DNA from: Streptomyces sp. VRA16 Mangrove soil
GTDB taxonomy: Bacteria > Actinomycetota > Actinomycetes > Streptomycetales > Streptomycetaceae
Assembly (NCBI RefSeq): GCF_017377775.1
Contig: NZ_JAFVLN010000016.1
Location: forward strand, 171,922-235,921
Direction of reading: 5' to 3'
Length of the DNA: 64,000 nt
Shown: piece by piece, positions 31,872-40,899 of the stretch
Layout: each line of letters starts with the position of its first letter
How positions within the stretch are numbered: position 1 is the first letter of the stretch
Program-made: the position numbers and the translations under genes
The notes under the pieces: generated by a model
The model's database searches: none
The model's input: the letters and a program-made list of their open reading frames with translations, nothing else
Told to the model about the DNA's origin: nothing

Positions 31872-33698
31872 GTGCGGCCTGAGGGCTACGACTACGACAC
31901 CTACAGCAGGCTCGCGGGGCCGCTCACCGAGCCGCCCGCCGACGGCGGCTACCGGGTGCAGTACACCTCACTCCTCTCCCGCGAGCCGCACCGAATACGA
32001 GCGGTCCTCCTGATGACGCTCGCCCCGATCCTCACGGGGATCCTGCTCGTCTATCTCGTCTGGCCCACCCACTGGGTGGAGCGCGAGGGCGGCGATGCCT
32101 GGCTCGTGCACCTCGACGTCGTGATGCTGGTGTCGATCGGGCTCATCGAACTGTTCATGCTCGTCAACGTCACCTCCATCGCCCACGCGACGATGGTCGC
32201 CAGGGACCCCGTCCCCGTACGCGCGGAGCCCGGCACCCGGGTCGCGTTCCTGACGACCTACGTCCCCGGCAAGGAACCCCTCGCGATGGTGCGGGCGACC
32301 CTTGAGGGCGCGATCCGCATCACGCACGACGGTCCTTTCGACGTCTGGCTGCTCGACGAGGGGGACGACGACGGGGCCAGGGCCCTGTGCGAGGAGCTCG
32401 GCGTCAAGCACTTCACGCGGCACGGCGTCGCCGAGTGGAACCAGAAGAAGGGTGCCCACAAGACCCGTACGAAGCACGGCAACTACAACGCCTGGCTCGC
32501 CGCGCACCACGCCGACTACGACTTCTTCGCCTCCGTCGACACCGACCACGTGCCGGTGCCGGAGTTCCTGGAGCGGATGATGGGCTACTTCCGCGACCCG
32601 GACGTGGCGTTCGTCGTCGGACCGCAGGTCTACGGCAACTACGTCTCCCCGGTCACCAAGGCCGCCGAGTCCCAGCAGTTCCTCTTCCACGCGCTGATCC
32701 AGCGGGCCGGCAACCGCTACCGGGCACCCATGTTCGTCGGCACCAACAACGTCGTACGGATCTCCACCCTGAAGCAGATCGGCGGGCTCGTCGACTCGAT
32801 CACCGAGGACATGGCCACCGGCTTCGAGATCCACCGGCACAAGAACCCGGACACCGGGGTCAGCTGGCGCTCCGTGTACACCCCCGACGTGCTCGCGGTC
32901 GGTGAGGGGCCCGCCTCCTGGACGGACTTCTTCACCCAGCAGATGCGCTGGTCGCGCGGGACGTACGAGACGCTCTTCAAGCAGTACTGGAAGGCGCCGT
33001 TCAGCATGCCGGTCGGCCGGCTGTTCTCCTACAGCATGATGCTCGTCTACTACCCGATGACAGCCGTCAACTGGCTGCTCGGCGTGCTGAGTTGCGTGCT
33101 GTTCCTGTGGTTCGGGGCCAGCGGCACCGAGGTCTCCGCGTCCGTGTGGCTGATGCTCTACAGCGACGCCGCGGCCCTCCAGATCGGCCTCTACCTGTGG
33201 AACCGGCGGCACAACGTCTCGCCGCACGAACCGGAGGGGTCGGGCGGTCTCGCCGGGATGGCCATGTCGGCGATCTCCGCGCCGATCTATCTGAAGTCGC
33301 TGGGCGCGGCCTTCCTGCGCCGCCCGTCCCGGTTCGTCGTCACGCCGAAGGGCGGCGACGCCACCGCCGACCGGGTGCTGACCTTCCGTATCCACCTGTT
33401 CTGGGCGGCCGTGCTGGCGTCCTCGCTGGTCGCCTCCGTCGCCCTCGACCACACCCATGTGGCCATGCGGACCTGGGCGTTCCTCGCCCTGTGCATCGCG
33501 CTCGCGCCCGCCGTGGTGTGGGCCGTGGCGCAGCGCGGGCAGGGCGCCGCCAGGACCGCAGGGCGCGAGACGGAGACGGTGCGCACCGTGCCGTCCGTCA
33601 CCCCGGTCACGCCTGTCACGTCCGTCACCTCCGTCTCGTCCGTGTCATCCGTGTCGTCCGTGTCGCCGGTCTCCGGCCCGAGCGCAGGAGGGAACTGA
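31872..33698 (+). CDS. cslA: CslA, cellulose synthase-like glycosyltransferase (GT2)
   Basis: The 608-aa processive glycosyltransferase makes a beta-glucan at hyphal tips. Two N-terminal helices come first (RAVLLMTLAPILTGILLVYLVW; VVMLVSIGLIELFMLV). The GT2 domain follows, with DEGDDD (first Asp), DTDH (DxD), TED and QQMRWSRG (QxxRW), all catalytic motifs present. Four or more C-terminal helices complete the channel. GTG 31872 has GGAGG 7 bp upstream. The C-terminus is an unusual run of VT/SV units coded by 9-bp repeats. glxA follows after 3 bp. In S. coelicolor CslA partners DivIVA and GlxA in tip glycan formation. Confidence 0.92.
   Translation: MRPEGYDYDTYSRLAGPLTEPPADGGYRVQYTSLLSREPHRIRAVLLMTLAPILTGILLVYLVWPTHWVEREGGDAWLVHLDVVMLVSIGLIELFMLVNVTSIAHATMVARDPVPVRAEPGTRVAFLTTYVPGKEPLAMVRATLEGAIRITHDGPFDVWLLDEGDDDGARALCEELGVKHFTRHGVAEWNQKKGAHKTRTKHGNYNAWLAAHHADYDFFASVDTDHVPVPEFLERMMGYFRDPDVAFVVGPQVYGNYVSPVTKAAESQQFLFHALIQRAGNRYRAPMFVGTNNVVRISTLKQIGGLVDSITEDMATGFEIHRHKNPDTGVSWRSVYTPDVLAVGEGPASWTDFFTQQMRWSRGTYETLFKQYWKAPFSMPVGRLFSYSMMLVYYPMTAVNWLLGVLSCVLFLWFGASGTEVSASVWLMLYSDAAALQIGLYLWNRRHNVSPHEPEGSGGLAGMAMSAISAPIYLKSLGAAFLRRPSRFVVTPKGGDATADRVLTFRIHLFWAAVLASSLVASVALDHTHVAMRTWAFLALCIALAPAVVWAVAQRGQGAARTAGRETETVRTVPSVTPVTPVTSVTSVSSVSSVSSVSPVSGPSAGGN
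33593..33675 (+). repeat. 9-bp tandem repeat coding for the VTP/VTS/VSS tail of CslA
   Basis: Units of the type TCCGTCACC and TCCGTGTCG repeat about nine times in frame, encoding SVTPVT/SVSSVS. Units vary at few positions, so copy number may vary between strains. Confidence 0.65.
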
Positions 33699-33701
33699 CC
33701 C

Positions 33702-35681
33702 ATGGCCCCCAAGTCCTTCATGTCCTACCGGCCGTCGCAGCGGACGAAGAAGACCGTGCTGGGAGCCGGCGGCATCGCCCTCCTCATCGGCCTCAACGCC
33801 CCGGCCGCCTGGACCTTCGCGTCCGAGCAGTACTACGACTGGAAGATCGCCCAGCCCGACTACCAGGCCGAGTACGGCTCGTGGTCGGGGGTGGACATCC
33901 CCGAGCAGTTCCGCACCAACGCCATCCACGCCGCGCTGCTGCACACCGGCAAGGTGCTGATCGTCGCCGGTTCGGGCAACGAACAGAAGAAGTTCGACGC
34001 CGGGTCCTTCGACACGATCCTGTGGGACCCGAAGGCCAACACCTTCAAGAAGATCGCCACCCCCGAGGACTTCTTCTGCTCGGGACACGCCCAACTCCCC
34101 GACGGGCGGCTCCTGGTGGCGGGCGGCACCGCCCGCTACGAACTGCTCGACGGCGAGGTCAAACGGGCCGGCGGCGGTATGCGCGTGAAGAACGAGAACC
34201 CCGACAAGCCGGTGGTCCTCAAGAAGGGCACCAGGTTCCGCTCACCGGCCGGCGTCGAGTACGTCTCGAAGTTCGACGTGAAGGTGCCGGCCGCCAAGCG
34301 CACCTTCGACGTCACCTACAACCGGGCCGGCGTCATGCAGCCGTGGCGGACCAAGGTCAAGGCGAGCGAGGCCCGCGTCTTCGTCGAGGCGGTCGCCGAC
34401 GGCCGGCAGTACGCGACGTCCAAGCAGGCCCAGTACGAGATCGAGGGCCTCAGGGGCGAGGACGCCGACAACACGTACGGCCTCTCCGAGAAGATCACCA
34501 TGGACAAGCAGGACTTCCAGGGGATCAGGGCGGCCTACGAGTTCGACCCCGTCGCCGAGAAGTACGTGCCCGTGGACCCGATGGAGAAGGCCCGCTGGTA
34601 CCCGACCCTGGTGGGCCTGGAGGACGGCAAGGTGCTCGCCGTCTCCGGTCTCGACGACGTCGGCGTCATCGACCCCGGCGACAACGAGATCTACGACCCG
34701 AAGACCAAGAAGTGGTCGATGGGCCCCAAGCGCTACTTCCCGACCTACCCCGCGCTGTTCCTCACCAAGGGCGGCAAGCTCTTCTACCCGGCGTCCAACG
34801 CCGGGTACGGGCCCGCGGACAAGGGCCGCGAGCCGGGCCTGTGGGACCTGAAGACCAACAAGTTCCAGAAGGTCCCGGGCCTCACGGACCAGGACCAGAC
34901 GGAGACCTCGTCCTCCCTGCTGCTGCCCCCGGCGCAGGACCAGAAGGTGATGATCCTGGGTGGCGGTGGCGTCGGCGAGTCCAAGAAGGCCACGTCGCGC
35001 ACCGCGGTCGTCGACCTGAAGGAGGAGAACCCGTCGTTCAAGACCGGTCCCCAACTCCCCGAGGGAACCCGCTACTTGAACAGTGTGATCATGCCGGACG
35101 ACTCCGTCTTCACCACGAACGGCTCCTCCGACTACCGCGGGCGCAGCGCCAGCAACATCCTCGCCGCGCAGTTCTACGACCCCAAGGAGAACGCCTTCCA
35201 CGAGGCGGCGTCGCCCAGGGTCGGCCGCAACTACCACTCGGAGGCGCTGCTGCTGCCCGACGGGCGGGTGGCCACCTTCGGCTCCGACCCGCTCTTCGAC
35301 GACCAGCAGAACACCAAGCTGGGCCACTTCGAGCAGCGGATGGAGATCTTCACGCCGCCCGCGCTGCACCGGGGCGGCGACAAGCGCCCGGTGATCGGTG
35401 ACGGTCCGCAGACCCTGCCGGCCAGTCACCGGGCGACCTATCGGACGGATGCCGCCGACCGGATCGCCGGCGCGCGCCTGATGCGCCCGTCCGCCGTGAC
35501 CCACACGACGGACGTGGAGCAGCGCTCGATCGCGCTCGGCCTGTCCAAGGGCGACGGCGAGGTCACGGTGGACGTGCCGACCGACACGGCCCTGGTGCCG
35601 CCCGGCTGGTACATGCTGTTCCTCACCGACCAGGACGGGGTCTCGTCCGAGGCCAAGTGGGTCAAGGTCGGCGAGGACTGA
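33702..35681 (+). CDS. glxA: GlxA, copper radical oxidase (galactose oxidase-like)
   Basis: The 659-aa extracytoplasmic oxidase is anchored by an N-terminal helix (VLGAGGIALLIGLNAPAAW). Kelch-type beta propeller and C-terminal DUF1929 domain are present. By comparison with galactose oxidase, Cys126 (DFFCSGH) and Tyr300 (ARWYPT) should form the Tyr-Cys cofactor. Tyr511 and His512 (RNYHSEALLLPDG) and His601 (THTTDVEQR) are copper ligands. All are intact. In Streptomyces GlxA is needed for deposition of the CslA glycan and for hyphal morphology, using copper delivered by Sco-type chaperones. It is coupled to cslA and convergent with the GH6 gene. Confidence 0.93.
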   Translation: MAPKSFMSYRPSQRTKKTVLGAGGIALLIGLNAPAAWTFASEQYYDWKIAQPDYQAEYGSWSGVDIPEQFRTNAIHAALLHTGKVLIVAGSGNEQKKFDAGSFDTILWDPKANTFKKIATPEDFFCSGHAQLPDGRLLVAGGTARYELLDGEVKRAGGGMRVKNENPDKPVVLKKGTRFRSPAGVEYVSKFDVKVPAAKRTFDVTYNRAGVMQPWRTKVKASEARVFVEAVADGRQYATSKQAQYEIEGLRGEDADNTYGLSEKITMDKQDFQGIRAAYEFDPVAEKYVPVDPMEKARWYPTLVGLEDGKVLAVSGLDDVGVIDPGDNEIYDPKTKKWSMGPKRYFPTYPALFLTKGGKLFYPASNAGYGPADKGREPGLWDLKTNKFQKVPGLTDQDQTETSSSLLLPPAQDQKVMILGGGGVGESKKATSRTAVVDLKEENPSFKTGPQLPEGTRYLNSVIMPDDSVFTTNGSSDYRGRSASNILAAQFYDPKENAFHEAASPRVGRNYHSEALLLPDGRVATFGSDPLFDDQQNTKLGHFEQRMEIFTPPALHRGGDKRPVIGDGPQTLPASHRATYRTDAADRIAGARLMRPSAVTHTTDVEQRSIALGLSKGDGEVTVDVPTDTALVPPGWYMLFLTDQDGVSSEAKWVKVGED

Positions 35682-35711
35682 CCGGGAGCCGCCGGGAGCG
35701 GGCCATGTGCG

Positions 35712-36752
35712 TCAGGTACGGGAGTTGCGGGCGAGCCCCAGTGCGTAATCCGCCCACCACGTGCCCGCCGCGGGACCGCCCCGGCATGCCCCGTCCGACT
35801 CCCCGGGCCGCTTGACCCACAGATACGCGTCGATCAGCGGGTCACCGGTCCGGGCCGTCGGGGCCGTGCCGAGGGCGCGGCCCGGCGGGTTGCACCAGGC
35901 GTCGGCGCCGGCCGCGGAGTACGGGCCGGCGCCGTTGCGGCTGGTGTCGACGACGAAGTGGGCGCCGCCGAGCAGCCGCGAGAGCTGCTTTCCGTACGCC
36001 GAACTCGCCTCGTCCGTCTGGAAGTTGGAGACGTTCAAGGAGAAGCCGTCGGCGCGCTCGACGCCGGCCCGGCGCAGCGGCTCGACGAGCTTGGACGCGT
36101 CGGGGATCCAGGCGGGGTTGCCCGCGTCCACGTACACCTTGGTGTTCGGCTGCTGCTTCAGCCGGTCGATCGCCGAGCCGATCAGCGTGTAGCGCTCCTC
36201 GCGGTACTCCTCCGGGGTGCAGCCGTCGACGATGTGCCCGAGCGCGTCCGGTTCGAGGACGACCAGCGCCTTGGCGTCGCCGATGCCGGTCGCGAACGCG
36301 TCGATCCACTGGTGGTAGAAGTCCGCGCTGTGCGCGCCGCCCGCCGAATGCTGGCCGCAGTCGCGGTGCGGGATGTTGTACGCGACCAGGACCAGCGTCT
36401 TGTCCGCCTTCCGGGCCTGTACCCCCGCTTCGGCGATCGCCGGGCGCGGATAGTCGCCCGGCGCCCACATGCCCTGCGGGTGCCGGGCGATCCGCCGGAT
36501 CACGTCGGCGTCGGAGGCGCGCCCCTCCTTCTCCCACTGCGCGGCCTGGACGGCGGCGTCGGAGGCGGGGTCGACCCAGAACGGCGAGGTGTCGCCCGTC
36601 GTCGGCGAGGGAGCGGTCTGTCCGGCCGCCTCGGTGGGGGAGGGGGCGCCGTCGTCGGAGCAGCCGGCGGTGAGGGCGGACAGGAGGAGTGCGGCGGCCG
36701 CGGTGCGCGCGAACGTGCGGGCCGGGCGAGTGCGGACGGACGGGACGGGCAT
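35712..36752 (-). CDS. GH6-family beta-1,4-glucanase lipoprotein (CslZ-like)
   Basis: The protein has 346 aa. A lipoprotein signal peptide ends LLLSALTAGC, so Cys31 should be lipidated. A Ser/Pro/Thr linker precedes the GH6 barrel. Marks include FWVDPASDAAVQAAQW, LVLVAYNIPHRDCGQHSAGG, LVVLEPDALGHIVDGC (catalytic Asp region) and VYVDAGNPAWIPD. SLNVSNFQT and DAYLWVKRPGESDG follow, the usual GH6 order. It would cut beta-1,4-glucan at the cell surface, the product of CslA. It converges on glxA with 30 bp between stops. The name cslZ is used for the glucanase next to cslA-glxA in S. coelicolor; I give it as a likeness only. Confidence 0.9.
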   Translation of the reverse strand: MPVPSVRTRPARTFARTAAAALLLSALTAGCSDDGAPSPTEAAGQTAPSPTTGDTSPFWVDPASDAAVQAAQWEKEGRASDADVIRRIARHPQGMWAPGDYPRPAIAEAGVQARKADKTLVLVAYNIPHRDCGQHSAGGAHSADFYHQWIDAFATGIGDAKALVVLEPDALGHIVDGCTPEEYREERYTLIGSAIDRLKQQPNTKVYVDAGNPAWIPDASKLVEPLRRAGVERADGFSLNVSNFQTDEASSAYGKQLSRLLGGAHFVVDTSRNGAGPYSAAGADAWCNPPGRALGTAPTARTGDPLIDAYLWVKRPGESDGACRGGPAAGTWWADYALGLARNSRT

Positions 36753-36832
36753 CCTGCCCCCTGGGTCAGAGCACGGGCGATTCCGGCAATCGTGACATAA
36801 AGGAGTGCTGGAGCCGGGTATTAGACGCCTCG

Positions 36833-37822
36833 TCAGACGTCCTGACCGCCGGCCACCAGGGCGCCGCCCAGCGGCGTCCGCTCGTAGAGCACCTGGTGTC
36901 CGTGGCGCCGGGCGGTGAGCAGGCCCGCCGCGCGCAGCGCCGTCAGATGCGCGCTCACGGACGACGGCGCCCGGCCCAGGGCGTGCGCGAGGGCGCTGGT
37001 CGACGCCGGGGCGTCGAGGGCGTGCAGCACATCGGCGCGGCCCCGCCCGAGCACCCCGGCGAGCGCCTGCGGGGTGGCCGCCGGAGTGGTCCACAGGCCG
37101 CCGATGCCGCGCGCCGGGTACGCGACCGTGGGCTGCCAGGGCGGCTCGAACCCGCTGATCACGTCCGGCCACGAGAACACGCTGGGCAGCAGCACCAGAC
37201 CCTGCCCGTCGAGGCTGCGCCGATGACTGCTCGCCCGCGCGCTGAGGGTGAGCGTCGCCGGGTCCCAGTCGATGCGCGGATGCAGCTCTTCCAGCAGCCC
37301 TTCGAGCCCGACCTGGGCGAGGCGCCGCGAGTGGTACGCCACGTCGGCCTCCAGCAGCGCCCGCAGCCGGGGCCACTCGGGCTCGATCAGCACGTGCCAC
37401 GCCTGCTCCATGGCGTCGGCCAGCTCCCGTACGGCACGCGCGGGTTCGGCGAGCAGGGCGCGGCCCGCCGGGCTGTCGGCGGCGCCCGGCGTGCAGGCCA
37501 GTGAGAGCGCCATGTCCTGCCGGGCCACCTCCGGGTCCGTCGCGCGCACCGCCGCGAGCTCCTCGTCGAAGGTCGCGGCGGGCCCGATCGGCGGCGGCCC
37601 GAGAAAGTCCGGGGTGTGCCCCGGCTGCGGCATCAGCAGCCACAGCCGCGCGAGGTCGAGGCCCCGGGCGGCCTGCTGGATCCGGCGCAGCCACGGCAGG
37701 TGGTAGCCCTGCCGCTCGGGCCGCTTCAGCGTCCGCACCGCCTCCTGCGTCTCCCACAACGGCGACACCGCGAACCGGCAGCGCAGCAGATCGCTCTGCC
37801 CGAAGTGCAGGTGCAGCGGCAT
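36833..37822 (-). CDS. ArsR-type winged-helix regulator with N-terminal DUF5937-like domain
   Basis: The protein has 329 aa. The first about 240 residues form an uncharacterised domain starting MPLHLHFGQSDLLRCRFAVSPLWETQEAVRTL, seen in many actinobacterial regulators. The last 90 residues hold an ArsR-like winged helix: RADVLHALDAPASTSALAHALGRAPSSVSAHLTALRAAGLLTARRHGHQVLYERT. No metal-binding Cys pair is visible. It is divergent from the MFS transporter gene (83-bp gap), which is the probable target. Confidence 0.85.
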   Translation of the reverse strand: MPLHLHFGQSDLLRCRFAVSPLWETQEAVRTLKRPERQGYHLPWLRRIQQAARGLDLARLWLLMPQPGHTPDFLGPPPIGPAATFDEELAAVRATDPEVARQDMALSLACTPGAADSPAGRALLAEPARAVRELADAMEQAWHVLIEPEWPRLRALLEADVAYHSRRLAQVGLEGLLEELHPRIDWDPATLTLSARASSHRRSLDGQGLVLLPSVFSWPDVISGFEPPWQPTVAYPARGIGGLWTTPAATPQALAGVLGRGRADVLHALDAPASTSALAHALGRAPSSVSAHLTALRAAGLLTARRHGHQVLYERTPLGGALVAGGQDV

Positions 37823-37905
37823 GACAGTGACTTCCCGACTTCCCGGAACATTCGGCGTGGTCCGAAAGAGTACGCCCGGCGGCCCGCGGCGGTCAGGGTG
37901 CGGGC

Positions 37906-39351
37906 ATGACGAAGGACAGGGACGCGGCCGGACCGGTGGACCGGGGCGCGCAGGGCGACGGGGGCGGCTCGGCGGAGCGGGGTCCGTCCGGGGGAGCGGT
38001 GACGGGCGAGGGGACGGCTCCGGGGCCGCGGTCCGGTGCGGCGGGCGGCCCGGACGGGGTGGGAGCCGGGGCCGAGCCCGGGACGGTGCTCTCCGCCGCC
38101 GCGCGGGCCGCGGCCGAACCGGCGGCCGCCGAGCGCCCCCGCTACACCGACCTCTTCCGCGTTTCCGAGTTCCGGGCCGTGTTCCTCGCGCACGCCGCCT
38201 CCCTGTTCGGGGTCGTCGTCGCCGAGATCTCGCTCAGCGTGCTGATCTACCGGCTGTCCGGCTCGCCGCTGCTGAGCGCGCTCACCTTCTCCCTCGGCTT
38301 CATGCCGTACGCGGTCGGCGGGACGCTGCTGTCCGGCATCGCCGACCGGTGGCCGCCGCGCCGGGTGCTCGTCGGCTGCGATCTGCTCTGCGCCGCCTGC
38401 GCCGCGCTGATGGCGCTGCCCCTGACGCCCGTCGCCGCGCTGCTCGCCCTGCGCTGCGCCATCGCGCTGGTCTCGCCGGTCTTCAACGGCACCCGCATGG
38501 CCACGCTCACCGACGTCCTCGGCGACGGCGACCTGTTCGTCCTCGGCCGCTCGCTGCTGCGGATCGTCTCGCAGAGCTCGGTGCTCGGCGGGCTCGCGCT
38601 CGGCGGCGTCCTGCTCACCGTCGTCACCCCGCGCGGCGCGCTCGTCATCACCGTCGTCACGTTCCTGAGCTCCGCCACGCTGCTGCGGCTCGGCACCCGG
38701 AGCCGCCCGGCGCGGGCGCGCGCACGGGAGGCGCTGGTACGGGCCTCGCTCTGCGGGGCGGGCCGGATGTTCGCCGACCGGCGGATGCGGGTCCTGGTGC
38801 TGCTGCTCTGGGTGCCGCCGATGTTCTCCGTGATCCCCGAGGTACTGGCCGCCGCGTACGCCGACGAGATCGGGGTCGGCACGGCCGGCGTCGGCCTGCT
38901 GATGTGCGCGATGGCCGTGGGGACCGTGGGCAGCGAACTGTTCGCCGGATCGGTGCTGACGCCGGCGACCCGCTCCCGGATCGCCCTGCCGCTGGTCTGC
39001 GCCACCCTGCTCCCCCTGCTCGGCTACGCGGCCCGCCCCGGCCTCATCGCGACCCTGCTGATCCTGCTGCTCGCCGGGGCCGGATTCGCGTACACCCTCG
39101 GCGTCGACCGCTGGTTCGTCGACGCGATCCCCGAGGAACTGCGCGGCCGCGTCATGACCCTGCACAGCGCGGGTCTGATGACCGTCCAGGGCATCGGCGC
39201 CGCACTCGGCGGAGCGGCGGCCGAGGCGTTCGGCGTCGCCGCCACGGTGGCCGGCGCCGGAGCGCTCGGAACGGCGTGCTGCGCGGCCCTCGCGCGCGAG
39301 GCGTCCCGAGCGAATCGGCCAAAGGGCGAGACGGGGCTGACCACCATGTGA
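37906..39351 (+). CDS. MFS transporter
   Basis: The 481-aa protein has a Gly/Ala-rich cytosolic leader of about 75 residues (GAQGDGGGSAERGPSGG...), then about 12 helices. The loop 2-3 motif is GIADRWPPRRVLVG, a variant of the MFS signature, and PEELRGRVMTLHSAGLMTVQGIGA lies in the second half. It looks like an MFS_3/enterobactin-exporter type efflux protein. The divergent ArsR-like protein is the likely regulator. The substrate is unknown. The stop lies in the palindrome-bearing leader of the next gene. Confidence 0.87.
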   Translation: MTKDRDAAGPVDRGAQGDGGGSAERGPSGGAVTGEGTAPGPRSGAAGGPDGVGAGAEPGTVLSAAARAAAEPAAAERPRYTDLFRVSEFRAVFLAHAASLFGVVVAEISLSVLIYRLSGSPLLSALTFSLGFMPYAVGGTLLSGIADRWPPRRVLVGCDLLCAACAALMALPLTPVAALLALRCAIALVSPVFNGTRMATLTDVLGDGDLFVLGRSLLRIVSQSSVLGGLALGGVLLTVVTPRGALVITVVTFLSSATLLRLGTRSRPARARAREALVRASLCGAGRMFADRRMRVLVLLLWVPPMFSVIPEVLAAAYADEIGVGTAGVGLLMCAMAVGTVGSELFAGSVLTPATRSRIALPLVCATLLPLLGYAARPGLIATLLILLLAGAGFAYTLGVDRWFVDAIPEELRGRVMTLHSAGLMTVQGIGAALGGAAAEAFGVAATVAGAGALGTACCAALAREASRANRPKGETGLTTM

Positions 39352-39371
39352 CCGGCCGGTAAGGTCGAGGG

Positions 39372-39884
39372 GTGCCGAAGCCGCTCAGTCTTGCCTTCGA
39401 TCCGATCGCCCGCGCCGATGAACTCTGGAAGCAGCGCTGGGGATCCGTGCCGTCCATGGGCGCGATCACGTCGATCATGCGCGCGCACCAGATCCTGCTC
39501 GCCGAGGTCGACGCCGTCGTCAAGCCGTACGGGCTCACCTTCGCGCGCTACGAGGCACTGGTCCTGCTCACCTTCTCCAAGGAGGGCGAGCTGACCATGT
39601 CGAAGATCGGCGAGCGGCTCATGGTCCACCCGACGTCGGTGACGAACACCGTCGACCGCCTGGTGAAGTCCGGCCTCGTCGACAAGCGCCCCAACCCCAA
39701 CGACGGCCGCGGCACCCTCGCCTCCATCACCGACAAGGGCCGCGAGGTCGTCGAGGCGGCGACGCGGGACCTGATGGCGATGGAGTTCGGCCTCGGGGTC
39801 TACGACGCCGAGGAGTGCGGGGAGATCTTCGCGATGCTGCGACCGCTGCGGGTGGCGGCGCACGATTTCCTGGACGAGGACTGA
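39372..39884 (+). CDS. MarR-family transcriptional regulator
   Basis: The protein has 170 aa and starts at GTG 39372, 20 bp after the MFS stop. MGAITSIMRAHQILLAEVDAVVKPYGLTFARYEALVLL begins the dimer arm. The winged helix is GELTMSKIGERLMVHPTSVTNTVDRLVKSGLVDKRPNPNDGRGTLASIT with the DxR wing. A palindrome ACCGGCCGGT (39351-39360) sits in its leader. It may be co-transcribed with the transporter. The ligand is unknown. Confidence 0.88.
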   Translation: MPKPLSLAFDPIARADELWKQRWGSVPSMGAITSIMRAHQILLAEVDAVVKPYGLTFARYEALVLLTFSKEGELTMSKIGERLMVHPTSVTNTVDRLVKSGLVDKRPNPNDGRGTLASITDKGREVVEAATRDLMAMEFGLGVYDAEECGEIFAMLRPLRVAAHDFLDED

Positions 39885-40064
39885 GGTTTCGGACGTCACG
39901 TCCGCTCCGGGCAGTCCTGCTTACCGGTGATCCCACCCTCTGATGCGATGCCTGGGGCAATCGCCGCCGTTCCCATGGAGAGGCCCTGCTGATCATCGGC
40001 ACGGCCTTGGGCGAGTGTGTGACAGGAGTGCTCACACGCCGCTCCATCGATGGAGAGGCCTACC

Positions 40065-40358
40065 TTGATTCCAGTGCAGAAAGCCGCTCGTGGCGTTGTG
40101 GCTGCCATCGGTACCGGCTTGTTCACCGCCGCGGTCACTCTCGGCGCGGCCGGGACGGCTGAGGCGAGCGCCACCGGTACCACGACGATCAACAGCTTCA
40201 GCTACGACTTCCACGGCGTCGGCGTGAAGGTGCCTGCGGGCTGCTTTCTCACCCACACCAAGGGGGATCCCCTGCGCAGCAATGCCCTGCAGACCCTCCC
40301 GAAGTACGGGAAGGCCTGCGCTCGGCTCTACGTCAACGGGCAGTTGCGTGCGACGTAG
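40065..40358 (+). CDS. Small secreted protein of unknown function
   Basis: The protein has 97 aa. TTG 40065 is preferred because GGAGAGG (40052-40058) lies 6 bp before it; the ATG at 40050 overlaps that site. The signal peptide is KAARGVVAAIGTGLFTAAVTLGAAGTAEASA, leaving a mature part of about 60 residues (TTTINSFSYDFHGVGVKVPAGC...YGKACARLYVNGQ). Its two Cys residues could form a disulfide. Codons use more T and A in third positions (CTT, GTT, GCT) than the neighbours, pointing to later arrival. The 180 bp upstream hold a repeated ATGGAGAGGCC and no other gene. No family is recognised. Confidence 0.6.
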   Translation: MIPVQKAARGVVAAIGTGLFTAAVTLGAAGTAEASATGTTTINSFSYDFHGVGVKVPAGCFLTHTKGDPLRSNALQTLPKYGKACARLYVNGQLRAT

Positions 40359-40415
40359 TGTCACTCGATCGTGAAGTGACCGAGCTGGGGCCGCCGCGGC
40401 GGTGACGTGGGCCGG

Positions 40416-40796
40416 TCAGGCCGTGGACGGACTGGGCTGAGGGGCCTTCGCCAGGAGGGGCTCGACCTCCCGCGTCACCTTGCGCTCGACGAAGAAGGCC
40501 GCGGTGGGGATGGTGCCGGCGAGCAGAACCCAGGCCAGCCTGCCGAACGGCATCTTGGCCTTGGTGCCGACATCGAAGGCGAAGACCAGGTAGATCACGT
40601 AGAGCCAGCCGTGAGCGATCCCGACAACCGTGACGAAGCTGTCGAACCCGTCCAGGCTCAGCAGACGCTTTCCGATCACACCAATCGTCAGGAGGATCAG
40701 CAGTACGGCGGTGACGTAAGCCATCACCCGGTATCGGGTCAGGACGCTCCTCTTCATGACATCGAGCGTATCGGGTCGCCAGGAGGTCCCCGACAT
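40416..40796 (-). CDS. DUF3817 integral membrane protein
   Basis: The protein has 126 aa from ATG 40796, chosen because AGGGG lies 5 bp before it; ATG 40757 would remove 13 residues. Three helices are predicted: VMAYVTAVLLILLTIGVIG, FVTVVGIAHGWLYVIYLVFAFDVG and LAWVLLAGTIPTAAFFVERKV. It shares the HG and FFVERK motifs with the DUF3817 protein at 31.0 kb. It is divergent from icmA, with a long palindrome between them. Function unknown. Confidence 0.83.
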   Translation of the reverse strand: MSGTSWRPDTLDVMKRSVLTRYRVMAYVTAVLLILLTIGVIGKRLLSLDGFDSFVTVVGIAHGWLYVIYLVFAFDVGTKAKMPFGRLAWVLLAGTIPTAAFFVERKVTREVEPLLAKAPQPSPSTA

Positions 40797-40875
40797 GGGA
40801 TCCCCTGGCGTGAGATGGGGCACTCCCGCCTCCGGCGCTGGGGCCTTCGGGTCACGACGGCCGTCAGCCATCGAC

Positions 40876-40899
40876 ATTTACTAGGACGTCCAAGTAAAT
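40876..40899. promoter_or_regulatory. 24-bp near-perfect palindrome in the icmA leader
   Basis: ATTTACT-A-GGACGTCC-A-AGTAAAT pairs in 11 of 12 positions, with the core GGACGTCC. It ends 8 bp before the icmA ATG and lies 80 bp before the divergent DUF3817 gene. No convincing ribosome site fits between it and the ATG, so the transcript may start inside or next to the palindrome. It is probably an operator for a regulator of acyl-CoA metabolism; which protein binds is unknown. Confidence 0.7.
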
